64,000 nucleotides of DNA, from the NCBI RefSeq assembly GCF_046736345.1, contig NZ_CP157210.1, forward strand, positions 434,001-498,000, given 5' to 3'. The notes beneath the pieces were generated by a model that ran no database searches, was not told the DNA's origin, and saw nothing but the letters and a program-made list of their open reading frames with translations. Shown piece by piece: positions 46,507-55,849 of this stretch. The translations under genes and the position numbers were made by a program. Position 1 is the first letter of the stretch; each line of letters opens with the position of its first letter. The stretch is from Hyphococcus formosus (GTDB taxonomy: Bacteria; Pseudomonadota; Alphaproteobacteria; Caulobacterales; Parvularculaceae).

Positions 46507-46532
46507 TTACCCGCCTTTCGCGGGCTTTACCC
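46507..46532 (+). promoter_or_regulatory. TTACCC pair, site 2 (TonB receptor side)
   Basis: TTACCC at 46507-46512 and 46527-46532, starts 20 bases apart, ending 126 bases before the receptor start at 46659. Between them lies GCCTTTCGCGGGC, a small hairpin-like element. Confidence 0.6.
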
Positions 46533-46658
46533 TGAATCACGCATCGTCCTTGGCGCAGAGTCTTGATTGTATATTAGTGGCAAAAGGGATGTCAGTTTGA
46601 ATTTTACCTGAAGTTTTTGGCGACGCAGGACCAGTAAATACAAATGAGGGGCTCATCC

Positions 46659-48824
46659 ATGGTCAGAACCAACCTAAAAAAATCCGTAGTTTCAAAACGA
46701 AAAGGGGTTTCCGTACTGATGTCATCGGTATGCGCGGTTGCCTTCGCTGGCCTCGCACACGCGCAGGATCGCGGCCCGGAAGCGCTTGAAGATGATGTCA
46801 TCATTGTTCAAGGGGAGCGCGCTTTTGTTGGTACGAAATCTGAAACGCCGATTACGGAGATTCCGCAATCGATTAGTGTGATTTCCGCGGAGGAATTCCG
46901 GGATCGAGCCGCAATCGATTTTCAGGATATTTTCCGCTACAGCGCTGGTGTTGGCGCAAGTAACAGCATCGACTCGCGCGGTGATTTCGTCACCGCTCGC
47001 GGTTTTGACTCCCAGCAATATGTCGATGGCTTGAAACGCATGCCCGATTTTATCTATGGCGCGCGTCTCGAGGCCTATTCACTCCAGAGCGCAGAAGTTC
47101 TTCGTGGGCCGTCATCAGTGCTTTATGGTGCTAACGGCCCTGGCGGGGTCCTCAATGGTGTTAGCAAAAAGCCTCAATATGAATTTGGCGGCGAACTTGG
47201 CGTTGTTGCCGGGACGGATCAGCGTATTCAAGTTCAGGGAGATATAACCGGGCCGCTTGTCGGTGATTTTGCTGGCCGCCTAGTTGGGCTTTGGCGCGAT
47301 GGTGAAACACAGTGGGGCACGCCCGATGATCGGAAGTTTCTCAATCCATCAGTGACATGGTCGCCAAGCGAAGACACTGAAATCACTTTTATCGCGTTAT
47401 ACCAAAAAGATGCGAACGGATCGCTTGGCTATCTTCCTTTATCAAAATCATTGCTTGCGCCTAATGAGGACGAGAAGGTTGATTTCAATTTTTATCAGGG
47501 AGAGCCAGGATTTAATGGAATGGATACGGAGTTCTGGTCGACTTCGCTCCTGATAAATCAACAGCTTACGGATAATCTTTCATTCAATAGCCGCACGCGT
47601 TACAGCAACATGAATACGGATTATCGGGAAATCTATAGTGATACAGCTGATGGCGGATTTGTAGCAGCTGTAAGTCTTTTTGCTGATCCCGAAGAAACGT
47701 TCTTACGCCGCGAATTTTATGTAAATCGTGAGCAGAGCGAAGTTGTAAATACAGACAATAATATTTTGTATTCGTTCAATGTCGGCGCAATCGAGAATAG
47801 CGTCCTTGTCGGTGTTGATTATACTTGGTTCGACCAAGTTAAAAATGAAGGGTTTTCCTGTAGTGGATACCCATTCCCGCCTTGTTGGGAAGGCGGAAGC
47901 CCGCCACCGATCAACATTTATGATCCAGTATATGGAGCAGACTTTACATTTGGTGCGACGAACTTTTTAGAATATGGCAGCACCCAACTTGGTGTTTACG
48001 TTCAGAATCAAATGACGATTGCTGACCGGCTACATATTCTTCTGGGTGGCCGACGAGATAAGGCGACGTCGACGCGAAATGGCGTTGAAGAACTTGATCA
48101 AACAGCGTGGACATTCCGCGGCGGATTTATCGCCGACCTTGCCTTTGGCGTGTCACCATATTTCAGTTATTCCGAATCTTTCCTCCCGGTTCCCGGCGGA
48201 GACTTCTTCGGCAATCCCTTTGTGCCACGGACTGCGCGTCAATACGAGGCTGGCATAAAATGGCAGCCCGTAAATGGTGCGCTCATCACAGCGTCATTGT
48301 TTGACATCGAAGAGTCGAACTATATTTCAGCGGATCCGACCAATATTCAAAATTTCGTGCAAGGCGGATCGGTAGGGTCGAAAGGTTTTGAGCTTGAGGC
48401 GTCATTACGCATGCCGGGCGCTTTTGATCTGTTGGCGGCTTATAGCTACACTGATGCCGAAGTTTTGGCATCAAGTCAGTATCTAACCGCCGGTGATCGG
48501 CTTGTCGGTGTTCCGCAGGATTTAGCTTCCGCCTGGCTTTCCAAGGATATTGATCTCAACGGTTCGTGGGAACTGCGCGCGGGAGCTGGCGTTCGCTATA
48601 TTGGTGACGTGATTGATACGACGCAGTCATTGCTTACTCCATCTGCGACGCTCGTGGATGCGCTGGTCTCGTTCAGCTATGATGATTGGGTAGTTTCCGT
48701 AAACGCGAGCAATCTATTCAACAAAAAGTATTTCGCACTATGCGAGCTTGCTTCGCCCCCTGACGGTTACTGCATTGCTGCAAAAGACCGAACGGTTATG
48801 GGGTCGATCACGCGCAAATTTTAA
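46659..48824 (+). CDS. TonB-dependent receptor (siderophore-receptor type)
   Basis: A 721-residue outer membrane receptor driven by TonB. Start 46659 is chosen since GAGGGG lies seven bases upstream; the ATG at 46644 overlaps that site. The signal peptide ends about AHA-Q. A TonB-box-like DDVIIVQGE is followed by the plug (TPITEIPQSISVISAEEFRDRA, of which IPQSISVI is the siderophore-type signature; then LRGPSSVLYGANGPGGV). The barrel ends MGSITRKF with terminal Phe. Iron-siderophore uptake is the default reading, but its neighbours are hydrolases, so the ligand may be an organic compound. It is followed after 71 bases by an exported amidohydrolase. Confidence 0.93.
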   Translation: MVRTNLKKSVVSKRKGVSVLMSSVCAVAFAGLAHAQDRGPEALEDDVIIVQGERAFVGTKSETPITEIPQSISVISAEEFRDRAAIDFQDIFRYSAGVGASNSIDSRGDFVTARGFDSQQYVDGLKRMPDFIYGARLEAYSLQSAEVLRGPSSVLYGANGPGGVLNGVSKKPQYEFGGELGVVAGTDQRIQVQGDITGPLVGDFAGRLVGLWRDGETQWGTPDDRKFLNPSVTWSPSEDTEITFIALYQKDANGSLGYLPLSKSLLAPNEDEKVDFNFYQGEPGFNGMDTEFWSTSLLINQQLTDNLSFNSRTRYSNMNTDYREIYSDTADGGFVAAVSLFADPEETFLRREFYVNREQSEVVNTDNNILYSFNVGAIENSVLVGVDYTWFDQVKNEGFSCSGYPFPPCWEGGSPPPINIYDPVYGADFTFGATNFLEYGSTQLGVYVQNQMTIADRLHILLGGRRDKATSTRNGVEELDQTAWTFRGGFIADLAFGVSPYFSYSESFLPVPGGDFFGNPFVPRTARQYEAGIKWQPVNGALITASLFDIEESNYISADPTNIQNFVQGGSVGSKGFELEASLRMPGAFDLLAAYSYTDAEVLASSQYLTAGDRLVGVPQDLASAWLSKDIDLNGSWELRAGAGVRYIGDVIDTTQSLLTPSATLVDALVSFSYDDWVVSVNASNLFNKKYFALCELASPPDGYCIAAKDRTVMGSITRKF

Positions 48825-48895
48825 AAGTCCCTCTCTGGGGACGGAGGCGTGTGTATATTTTGCGTCTCCGCCTTGGCGGGCAAAAAGGAATAATA

Positions 48896-50647
48896 ATGTC
48901 TGTGTCTTTTAATAAAACATCTTCGATATCACGCGTGAGCGCGATAATGATCGCTATATTTGCCAGCGCGTGCTCAAACGGCAGCGAGACAGCTGGTGAC
49001 GCCGAAATAATATTCAAAAACGCAAAAGTATATACGGTTGAAGAAAGCCAGCCTTGGGCGGATGCTGTCGCGATCGCTGACGGAAAAATTATCGCCGTCG
49101 GCGATATGGCTGCGGTTGAAAAAACACTGAATGACGAAACGCAGATCGTAGACCTGCAAGGGCGGCTTTTAATGCCGGCATTTGGCGATTCACATGTGCA
49201 TCCGGTTTTTGGCGGAATCGCCTTTTCACGTTGTTCTTTGCATAAAGGCGAAAGTATTGAGGACTACCAGGAGATTATTACTGGCTGCGTTGCGGATAGT
49301 CCGGGAGATGAAACGGTTTATGGTGTTGGTTGGGAAGATTCGCTGTTTCCACCTAATGGCGTTCCGAACAAAGAGATTCTCGACCAGATTTCAACAGATC
49401 GTGTACTGATATTTGAATCTGCGGGTGGGCACACTTATTGGGTTAATTCTAAAGCGCTTGAGGTTGCGGGTATCGATAAGGATACACCGGACCCTGAAAA
49501 CGGCATCATAGACCGCGATCAAGAAACTGGAGAGCCAGTAGGCGGGTTGCAAGAATCGGCAATGAAATTAGTCGGGCATATGGTGCCCGAACCAAGTGAC
49601 AAAGAGATGCAAGATTCCATTCTCTATGTTGCGAATATGTTCAATAGTTTGGGTATTACCTCATGGCATGATGCCGGTATAGACCTCGATGTCGATGGAA
49701 ACAGTAAGACGCTTTCAGCCTATAAAGAGGTTATAGATCGCGGCGATTTAACTGCTCATGTGTCCCTCGCCTTTAAGTGGGATAATGCGCAAGAGTTGGA
49801 ACAAATTCCCGTAATCCTTGAGGCCGTCGCCGGCGCGAAATCGTGGGGGCTTCAGGCAGATAGTGTTAAATTTTATTTGGATGGTGTTATACCCCAGCGT
49901 ACCGCAGCAATGATCGAACCGTATGAGGGCGCAGGTGATATCCGCGGAGAGGTTCAGATTGAACCAGAGGTCCTTTCCAAAGCTGTGGCAAACTTGCAGG
50001 AAAGCGGAATTCAGTCGCATGTGCACGCGATTGGTGATCGCGGCGTTCGGGTCGCGCTCGATGCGTTTGACTATGCGAAATCAGAAACTGGTGCGATAGA
50101 TCGTCCACTGATTTCCCATTTAAATGTTATCGATCCGGCGGATCAGGAGCGGTTTGGACCAATCGGAGCGATTGCCGTTTTCCAACCAACATGGGCGAGT
50201 AATTATCCATACATGGATCTGACGAAACAGGCTATCGGGCCAATCCGATCAGAATATATCTATCCGTCAAAAGGCGTCCTAAATTATGGCGGAATGATTG
50301 CGTTCGGTGGAGACTGGCCGGTGGCAACAGCAGATCCATTACTGGGATTAGAGGTTGCGGTCACGCGCACGAATTTCGATGATCCAGACTCCGGCCCGCT
50401 TTTGGCTGAACAGGCTATTACATTGGAGCAGGCGATCGAAGCGCACACCCTGAATGTGGCCTATGCGAACAATCTTGATAAAATTACTGGATCTATAGCG
50501 CCAGGAAAAAGCGCAGATCTGATTGTCCTAGATTCGGATATTTTTGAGATGCCAGCCGCCGATATTTCCGAGGCGAATGTCATTCTGACGCTATTTAAAG
50601 GACGTCCGGTTCACGGAAAAATCGAACAGTTTAATGAATCCGAATAA
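48896..50647 (+). CDS. Amidohydro_3 (YtcJ/COG1574) amidohydrolase, lipoprotein
   Basis: A 583-residue metal-dependent hydrolase. The ATG at 48896 follows AAAAAGGAA at good spacing; the frame also extends back to 48851 but those residues do not look like a leader. The signal peptide ends in a lipobox (IFASAC), placing it in the membrane envelope. Metal motifs are FGDSHVHPVFGG (HxH), SHVHAIGDRG and GGDWPVATADPLLG. It shares overall design and C-terminal DKITGSIAPGKSADLIVLD with the Tat amidohydrolase at 44664-46346. Cotranscribed with the TonB receptor gene. Substrate unknown. Confidence 0.9.
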   Translation: MSVSFNKTSSISRVSAIMIAIFASACSNGSETAGDAEIIFKNAKVYTVEESQPWADAVAIADGKIIAVGDMAAVEKTLNDETQIVDLQGRLLMPAFGDSHVHPVFGGIAFSRCSLHKGESIEDYQEIITGCVADSPGDETVYGVGWEDSLFPPNGVPNKEILDQISTDRVLIFESAGGHTYWVNSKALEVAGIDKDTPDPENGIIDRDQETGEPVGGLQESAMKLVGHMVPEPSDKEMQDSILYVANMFNSLGITSWHDAGIDLDVDGNSKTLSAYKEVIDRGDLTAHVSLAFKWDNAQELEQIPVILEAVAGAKSWGLQADSVKFYLDGVIPQRTAAMIEPYEGAGDIRGEVQIEPEVLSKAVANLQESGIQSHVHAIGDRGVRVALDAFDYAKSETGAIDRPLISHLNVIDPADQERFGPIGAIAVFQPTWASNYPYMDLTKQAIGPIRSEYIYPSKGVLNYGGMIAFGGDWPVATADPLLGLEVAVTRTNFDDPDSGPLLAEQAITLEQAIEAHTLNVAYANNLDKITGSIAPGKSADLIVLDSDIFEMPAADISEANVILTLFKGRPVHGKIEQFNESE

Positions 50648-50650
50648 GGT

Positions 50651-51562
50651 TTAGGGCCATTGCATTGCCGCGCGGAGCGTTTTCGTTACTGCGCGGCTCG
50701 GGACCGTAATATGGGTTTCTCCGTCAAGAATTTCGTATTCGCTACGCAATCCGTAGGCGGATAAGGTTTCGAGCCGTTTTCCAAGAGCAATGCTATCTGA
50801 AACAGTGACCGGTGTTTCTTCCAGTTCGCCCGTATATATGAAAACGCGACTGGCGGCGCCGAGCAGACGGTTTTTCTTTATACGCTCCGCATAGGCGCGC
50901 TCTTCCGCCAATATAAATTGGTCGTCCCACCAAATAGTCGGACTGGCTGCGATAATGGAATGGAAAGCGCCCGGATTAGAATACAAGACATGAAGGGCGA
51001 AAAGCCCGCCAAGCGAATGACCGAATAAAGATTGCCGATCTTCATTTACGGGATATCGGTTGGCAATTTCGGGCCGAACTTGTTCGAGTAAAAATTTCAA
51101 AAAGTCGTCACGGCCACCAGAAGCATAATCCTTGTAAAGAGCCTTTAGCTCAGGGTTTTTGATGGATGGTGTGAAGTCGTCCATCCGGCGTCCGTCATAA
51201 AGTTCGTTATTGGGGTAGCCAATCGCGACGACGATCATTTTGTCTAGGCCGCTATTATACACACTTTGTATCCGACGCGCTTCCGCAAAGCCGGCGAACA
51301 TCGCATTCCCATCAAGGACATATAAAACCGGATATCCACCATCTGGCGCGTCGCCCTCTGGACGAGAGACATATAAACGGTACTTATCGCCATGAGCCGT
51401 TTCCATATCCCACACTTCAGTTTCGGGCATGACATATGCGTTCGTGGTCGTAGCAGATGTTTCGGAATTACGCATTTCTGCAAAGGCTAATGCGGGGAGG
51501 AGGCAGGCCGCTGTGGCGGCTATGCTGACGCCAAGAAATAGTCGTTTGGTTACAGACAACAT
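50651..51562 (-). CDS. exported alpha/beta-hydrolase esterase (IroE/Fes-like)
   Basis: A 303-residue serine hydrolase of the esterase D-like group that includes periplasmic enterobactin esterase IroE. A signal peptide covers about residues 1-28 (LPALAFA). The nucleophile is in FGHSLGGLFALH and the catalytic His in ILDGETHITVP near the C-terminus; YVLDGNAMFAG is the oxyanion region. It could hydrolyse an ester siderophore or an imported ester. It is the last gene of the leftward hydantoinase operon (31 bases after the permease) and convergent with the lipoprotein amidohydrolase. Confidence 0.86.
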   Translation of the reverse strand: MLSVTKRLFLGVSIAATAACLLPALAFAEMRNSETSATTTNAYVMPETEVWDMETAHGDKYRLYVSRPEGDAPDGGYPVLYVLDGNAMFAGFAEARRIQSVYNSGLDKMIVVAIGYPNNELYDGRRMDDFTPSIKNPELKALYKDYASGGRDDFLKFLLEQVRPEIANRYPVNEDRQSLFGHSLGGLFALHVLYSNPGAFHSIIAASPTIWWDDQFILAEERAYAERIKKNRLLGAASRVFIYTGELEETPVTVSDSIALGKRLETLSAYGLRSEYEILDGETHITVPSRAVTKTLRAAMQWP

Positions 51563-51593
51563 AATTTTACCTTTCCCTTTATTCTTATATCTA

Positions 51594-52901
51594 TCAGCTG
51601 GTTTGTTCTTCCTGATTAGACAATCTGGGTGATCTCGTGTGTTTAGGCATCATCCGTAAGAGTACGAGATATAGAGTTGCGGCGAGGATGGCTGCATCCA
51701 GTGCCGGTACGGTCGTTAAGGTCATGCCGGCCGCTGTCGCTGGCATAGTTACGGCCAAAGACCCCAGCCAAACGGCAATCGCCAGCCACCGGAATGAAGG
51801 CGGCGTGCCCGCTTCCATTATTTTTCGGCGTGAGGGCGTAAATCCGTCAATGACGTAAATTGCGGCTATGGGCGGTATAATCAGGCCGAGTGTTACCAGG
51901 AAGGGAATAAAGGATTCGATGATGCCCATTAGAGCAAAGCTACAGCCAATAGCGCCGCCGGTAATCGTGAAGACTGAGCCGCGAATTTTCGGAAAGGTGG
52001 CAGACATTGAAAGACTGGCGGAGTAGAGGTTGAGCGCATTAATCGTCCAAACGGAAAGCAGCAACATTGCCAATGCTGGCGCGCCGAAACCAAGCCCCGC
52101 AACCAATTTCATGATGTCAGTTTCGCCACTAGCCAGAGCGATTAGTGCGGAAACGACCATTAATAACGGCGCAGCAACCGGGAAGGAGAGGGCCATACCT
52201 ATAATCGCGCCACGCTGTGTGCGTATGAAGCGCGATAAATCGGGCATCGCCGCAACGGTTAGCATATTGCCGCCAATCAACGACGAGAGAGCAATGCCGA
52301 AGCTCATTGAAACAGGTGGCGTTTCAGATGGTGCAAGGTTTACGGGGTTAGTATTCAATAATTTAAAGCAAACAGTTAGCAAAATAACGCCAACCAATGG
52401 GACCGCGACCATAGCCAACCGGTCGAGCGTGCGAAAACCGTAAATTGTTGAAAAAGTAATCAGAATACTGCCGATAATCACAAATATGCCGAAGTCGCCC
52501 GGGATGCCATAACCTTCGTTTGCGGCAGCTACCATGGCATTGCCGAAAAAGGATACATTCACCCCAAACCAGCAATAGTGAATGATTGCGATAACAATAT
52601 TGACGAGCGCGGCACCTTTTATCCCAAACGAATGCTGCACCAACAAATAGGTTGTTAGTCGAGTACGTACACTAATCAGCGCTGTTAGAATTGCACCGCC
52701 ACACAACGCTAGCCCTGCCAGAATGGAGACAAGAATTGCTTGATGAAACCCAAGTGCCAATCCAATTTGTGCGCCGTTTAAAAAGCCTGGCAGGGAGAAG
52801 GTGAAGCTCATGATAATAAGAGCGACCCGCCATCCCGGTACAGTCATATTTTCCGGCAGCGCGGTACTGGCATAGGCGTCATTCGACGGGCGTTCGCTCA
52901 T
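51594..52901 (-). CDS. NCS1 family permease (CodB-like)
   Basis: A 435-residue inner membrane transporter of the nucleobase:cation symporter-1 family, whose members take up cytosine, uracil, allantoin or hydantoins. About twelve hydrophobic segments are visible. The family region includes VQHSFGIKGAALVN and the TM3-TM4 stretch HYCWFGVNVSFFGNAM with conserved Trp. Its ATG overlaps the DUF917 stop by four bases. Beside hydantoinase and DUF917 genes, a hydantoin or related cyclic ureide is the best guess for its cargo. Confidence 0.88.
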   Translation of the reverse strand: MSERPSNDAYASTALPENMTVPGWRVALIIMSFTFSLPGFLNGAQIGLALGFHQAILVSILAGLALCGGAILTALISVRTRLTTYLLVQHSFGIKGAALVNIVIAIIHYCWFGVNVSFFGNAMVAAANEGYGIPGDFGIFVIIGSILITFSTIYGFRTLDRLAMVAVPLVGVILLTVCFKLLNTNPVNLAPSETPPVSMSFGIALSSLIGGNMLTVAAMPDLSRFIRTQRGAIIGMALSFPVAAPLLMVVSALIALASGETDIMKLVAGLGFGAPALAMLLLSVWTINALNLYSASLSMSATFPKIRGSVFTITGGAIGCSFALMGIIESFIPFLVTLGLIIPPIAAIYVIDGFTPSRRKIMEAGTPPSFRWLAIAVWLGSLAVTMPATAAGMTLTTVPALDAAILAATLYLVLLRMMPKHTRSPRLSNQEEQTS

Positions 52902-54001
52902 GAAGTGTCCTTAGGGTTCAGTTGTTCGATCGGTTCGAACGCTGTCTCAAGTCCGAAGGCATTCGGTCCGACGAATGTAAGGGCTTTTTCTTCGCGCAAC
53001 ATGGCTGGTGCAGCGGCTCCAACAACTTTGACACGCTGCCCATATTTCAACTTCTCGGTTGTGATTGTATCAGCCGTTTCGCGGTCCATAACTGTGATTA
53101 AGTCAGGGGTTACCGCACAAATTTCGCCGTTACGTTTAGCGATAAGGTTCTCATTCTGGAAATCGATTTCCATTTGGTCGTTTGCCCCAAACCCATCAAT
53201 AACGACCTTGCCAACCGAAAAACCTCCCCGAGTTTCCCGTTGTAGATCCGTGATCTTTCCATCGAACAACGTAATGGCGTAAGGGTAAAGTCCTGTTTGT
53301 CGTAACGCCTCATTTAATGCTGCAAAGGGGTCGGCACCGCGCTCATGTGCTTCGCGAATTGCAGCACCAGTCGCAAGGGCGGCGCTAACGCTGCCAGGGA
53401 TGGCGTTTGCTTTTGCTTCCGCTCCAGTCAACGGGTATTCAACCATGTGAGCAATCCCACCCAGTGCAACCGAAAGATTTCGTGCCGCGCGCTCATGTGT
53501 GAGGTTATTGTCTGTCTCCAGAACGGCGAGAGACCCGCAAGCAGCCGTAATAACCGACGGGCAAGCCGACAAATTCCGAATATTGAATATTGTCATTTGA
53601 GATTCCGGAAAAGCGCGTCCCATTCCGTCGCAGTCGACGATGGGGACACCTAGTTCCGCTGCTGCGATTAGGGGCGCAAGTCCATTGCCGCCACCAATCT
53701 CAATCGGCAGGACCGCATCTATTTTCTGCCCGACTATTTTTTCCAGGCGTTTCAGGCCGGATACGGTTTCTTTTCCATTCGGAAGCTTTTCGACAGATAC
53801 CGTTGGGGCACCGATCCATCCACATGGCGCGACGAGCGCTCCGTCGGGCAATTCATCCAACGATATAAGCTCAAAACTACCAACCCGTTCGATGGCGGCC
53901 TCTGCGAGAAGAAGGCTATAATAGGGGTCGCCGCCGCCGCCGGACCCAAGAAAGGCGGCACCACGGGCGAGATCAGCAAGCATGGATCGCTCAATGCGCA
54001 T
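52898..54001 (-). CDS. DUF917 (S-methylthiohydantoin desulfurase family) protein
   Basis: A 367-residue protein of the DUF917 family, now named after an S-methyl thiohydantoin desulfurase domain from ergothioneine breakdown. The start MRIERSMLADLARG (54001) is preferred; the frame extends to 54046 but that part overlaps the upstream gene further and looks non-family. The signature LGSGGGGDPYYS lies at about residues 19-30, and DCDGMGRAFPESQM follows. Members commonly pair with a short hydantoinase/oxoprolinase, as here (11-base overlap). Whether this one acts on a thiohydantoin is not shown by the sequence. Confidence 0.88.
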   Translation of the reverse strand: MRIERSMLADLARGAAFLGSGGGGDPYYSLLLAEAAIERVGSFELISLDELPDGALVAPCGWIGAPTVSVEKLPNGKETVSGLKRLEKIVGQKIDAVLPIEIGGGNGLAPLIAAAELGVPIVDCDGMGRAFPESQMTIFNIRNLSACPSVITAACGSLAVLETDNNLTHERAARNLSVALGGIAHMVEYPLTGAEAKANAIPGSVSAALATGAAIREAHERGADPFAALNEALRQTGLYPYAITLFDGKITDLQRETRGGFSVGKVVIDGFGANDQMEIDFQNENLIAKRNGEICAVTPDLITVMDRETADTITTEKLKYGQRVKVVGAAAPAMLREEKALTFVGPNAFGLETAFEPIEQLNPKDTS

Positions 54002-55628
54002 GGCTAGCCTTTCGGAATGAGTGATCTGATATATCGGCAGTCGCATTTAAATCAGCGAGATCGCCTACTGCTTTCATTCTCACTTGCGCAGCACGTCCCG
54101 GAAGATAGCTAAGCGCGACTTCGTCAATTTCTACGATTTCAATTGTGTCGCGCATGGCACCGGCAGCAACGACGCGCGATGAGACAGCCTTGCGCAATCC
54201 GGCAAGCGCTGTGTCGCGAGGAACTTTGTCATAATCAATAATTTTGTCGATTTGAGCACCAACTTGAGCGATCGCCGCGCCAACGGCATTGGCGACTGAA
54301 GCGTGCTCGGGCCGTACGACCTTTGACGCACCTTTGATCGTATCGCTTATAAAGAAGTGACCGCCGCCGACTGCAATGATCGAGGTGTCACCGGAAGATG
54401 TTTTCATTCGGTCGACACCATCTTCCAACATCGACTGGATGCATTGCCAGATCGTATCTTTTACATTGGCGCTCAATTTTGGGGCGTTGGTCGGATCACC
54501 AAAACTCACTTTTCCAGCCATTACGGCAATATCGCTTGCGGTTAGGGCCTTCCCGCCAAACAAATAACTTTCTTTTGTGATTTGGTAGCCGACAGAATCC
54601 GGTCCAATCTGAAAATCCTCGGAAGAAATCTCTTCGGCTAAATATTTGTCTGGATTGAGATGAATTCTCGTGCCGCCACCAAGCCCAATTGCCAATATGT
54701 CCGGCATTCTAAAGTTAGTACGTATGCCACTTATATCGTCTGCGATGGAAGACTCGCGCGGCATGCCGTTTGACAACACACCAATATCGCATGTGGTGCC
54801 GCCCACATCCATAACGATGCCGTCACGAATACCAGTCAAAAAAGCAGCGCCGCGCATACTATTCGTTGGCCCCGACCCGATGGTCATGACGGGATAGCGG
54901 ACGGCTTGCATGGATGAAATTAGCGTTCCATCATTTTGCGATATGAATAGGGGGGCACTTAGTCCAAGCTGGTTAAGGGCATGCTTGAAAGATGCGATAA
55001 CATGCTGAGCCAATGTCGCGAGCGCAGCATTCAGGATGACACCGTTTTCACGTTCAACGATGCCGAGGCGACCAATTTCATGAGAAAGACTAATAGAAGC
55101 GTCTGGATGCTCTTCGCGCAGTATTTTGGCGGCGTGCAATTCCATCGCCGGATTCATCGGCGCGAATGCGCAACTAATCGCGAAACTTTTTATGCCTAAC
55201 GCTTTGCAATGACGCGAGACATCCCGCAACTTGTTTTCATCAAAAGAAGAAATCTCGCGGCCATCGAATTCATACCCACCGGGTAAAAGAAAATAGTTCT
55301 GACCGATCTGGCGCGTTAATTTCTCTGGCCAAGCCATCATTGGCGGCAGTGCGTCACCAGAAGGGCTGGCAAGGCGAATAACGGCGACTTTATCCAGACG
55401 AGCGGATTCGACCAAGGCGTTTGTAAAATGCGTCGTGCCAATCATTACCGCACGGATGGCATTGGGCGAAACATTCGCGCTCTCCAATACCGCATGAATG
55501 GCATCGATTATGCCTGCGCTGATATTCTTTGTTGTTGGCTGTTTTACGGAGGCAAGAACATGCGAACCATCAATTAAAACAGCGTCGGTATTTGTTCCCC
55601 CGACGTCAATACCAATGCGCACGCTCAA
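53991..55628 (-). CDS. short hydantoinase/oxoprolinase family protein
   Basis: A 545-residue ATP-dependent hydantoinase A-type enzyme. The actin-like ATPase start is MSVRIGIDVGGTNTDAVLID, then MIGTTHFTNALVE and the second phosphate motif VMDVGGTTCDIGVL. It is shorter than HyuA of about 700 residues and lacks a HyuB partner; this short type is normally linked with DUF917, as here. It should open a hydantoin or oxoproline-like ring. First gene of the leftward operon hydantoinase - DUF917 - permease - esterase, with a paired hexamer 90 bases upstream shared with the LuxR gene. Confidence 0.92.
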   Translation of the reverse strand: MSVRIGIDVGGTNTDAVLIDGSHVLASVKQPTTKNISAGIIDAIHAVLESANVSPNAIRAVMIGTTHFTNALVESARLDKVAVIRLASPSGDALPPMMAWPEKLTRQIGQNYFLLPGGYEFDGREISSFDENKLRDVSRHCKALGIKSFAISCAFAPMNPAMELHAAKILREEHPDASISLSHEIGRLGIVERENGVILNAALATLAQHVIASFKHALNQLGLSAPLFISQNDGTLISSMQAVRYPVMTIGSGPTNSMRGAAFLTGIRDGIVMDVGGTTCDIGVLSNGMPRESSIADDISGIRTNFRMPDILAIGLGGGTRIHLNPDKYLAEEISSEDFQIGPDSVGYQITKESYLFGGKALTASDIAVMAGKVSFGDPTNAPKLSANVKDTIWQCIQSMLEDGVDRMKTSSGDTSIIAVGGGHFFISDTIKGASKVVRPEHASVANAVGAAIAQVGAQIDKIIDYDKVPRDTALAGLRKAVSSRVVAAGAMRDTIEIVEIDEVALSYLPGRAAQVRMKAVGDLADLNATADISDHSFRKASHAH

Positions 55629-55717
55629 AGCCCCTTGTTTTATTTATGGTCTATTTAAGTCGTAGAGACAGGCCGAAACCCGTGCAATGTGGGAAACGGG
55701 TGCTGTGCGGTGCGAAT

Positions 55718-55744
55718 GGGTAAACCTATTGGGCAAGCGGGTAA
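55718..55744 (-). promoter_or_regulatory. TTACCC pair, site 3 (hydantoinase / LuxR divergent region)
   Basis: GGGTAA at 55718-55723 and 55739-55744, starts 21 bases apart; reads TTACCC-N15-TTACCC towards the hydantoinase operon. It is flanked by a direct repeat GCTGTGCGG (55702-55710 and 55750-55758). The region 55629-55849 also holds the LuxR promoter. Confidence 0.6.
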
Positions 55745-55849
55745 TCAACGCTGTGCGGGGGGCTATATCCGGTTGCCAGAGCTGTCATAAATCCGTAACC
55801 TAATTTTTTAGGGGAGTTATGTAACGGTAACAGTGAGGGCACGCTGCGC

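Larger units (their letters stand above)
46347..46658. promoter_or_regulatory. 312-base divergent control region between amidohydrolase and TonB receptor genes
   Basis: The region serves the leftward amidohydrolase and the rightward receptor. It holds two copies of the paired hexamer, in opposite orientations so that each reads TTACCC towards its nearest gene. A 65-codon minus-strand frame across it looks fortuitous. No clear -35/-10 pair could be fixed. Confidence 0.6.

Noticed and set aside
46343..46540. 65-codon minus-strand frame in the divergent promoter region
   Set aside because: It has no family resemblance, covers both repeat pairs, and ends within the amidohydrolase start.
48825..48895. 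Small hairpins between the TonB receptor and the lipoprotein amidohydrolase as a terminator
   Set aside because: GTCCC/GGGAC and GGAGGCG/CGTCTCC are short or imperfect and no T-run follows, so read-through into the amidohydrolase gene is more likely.
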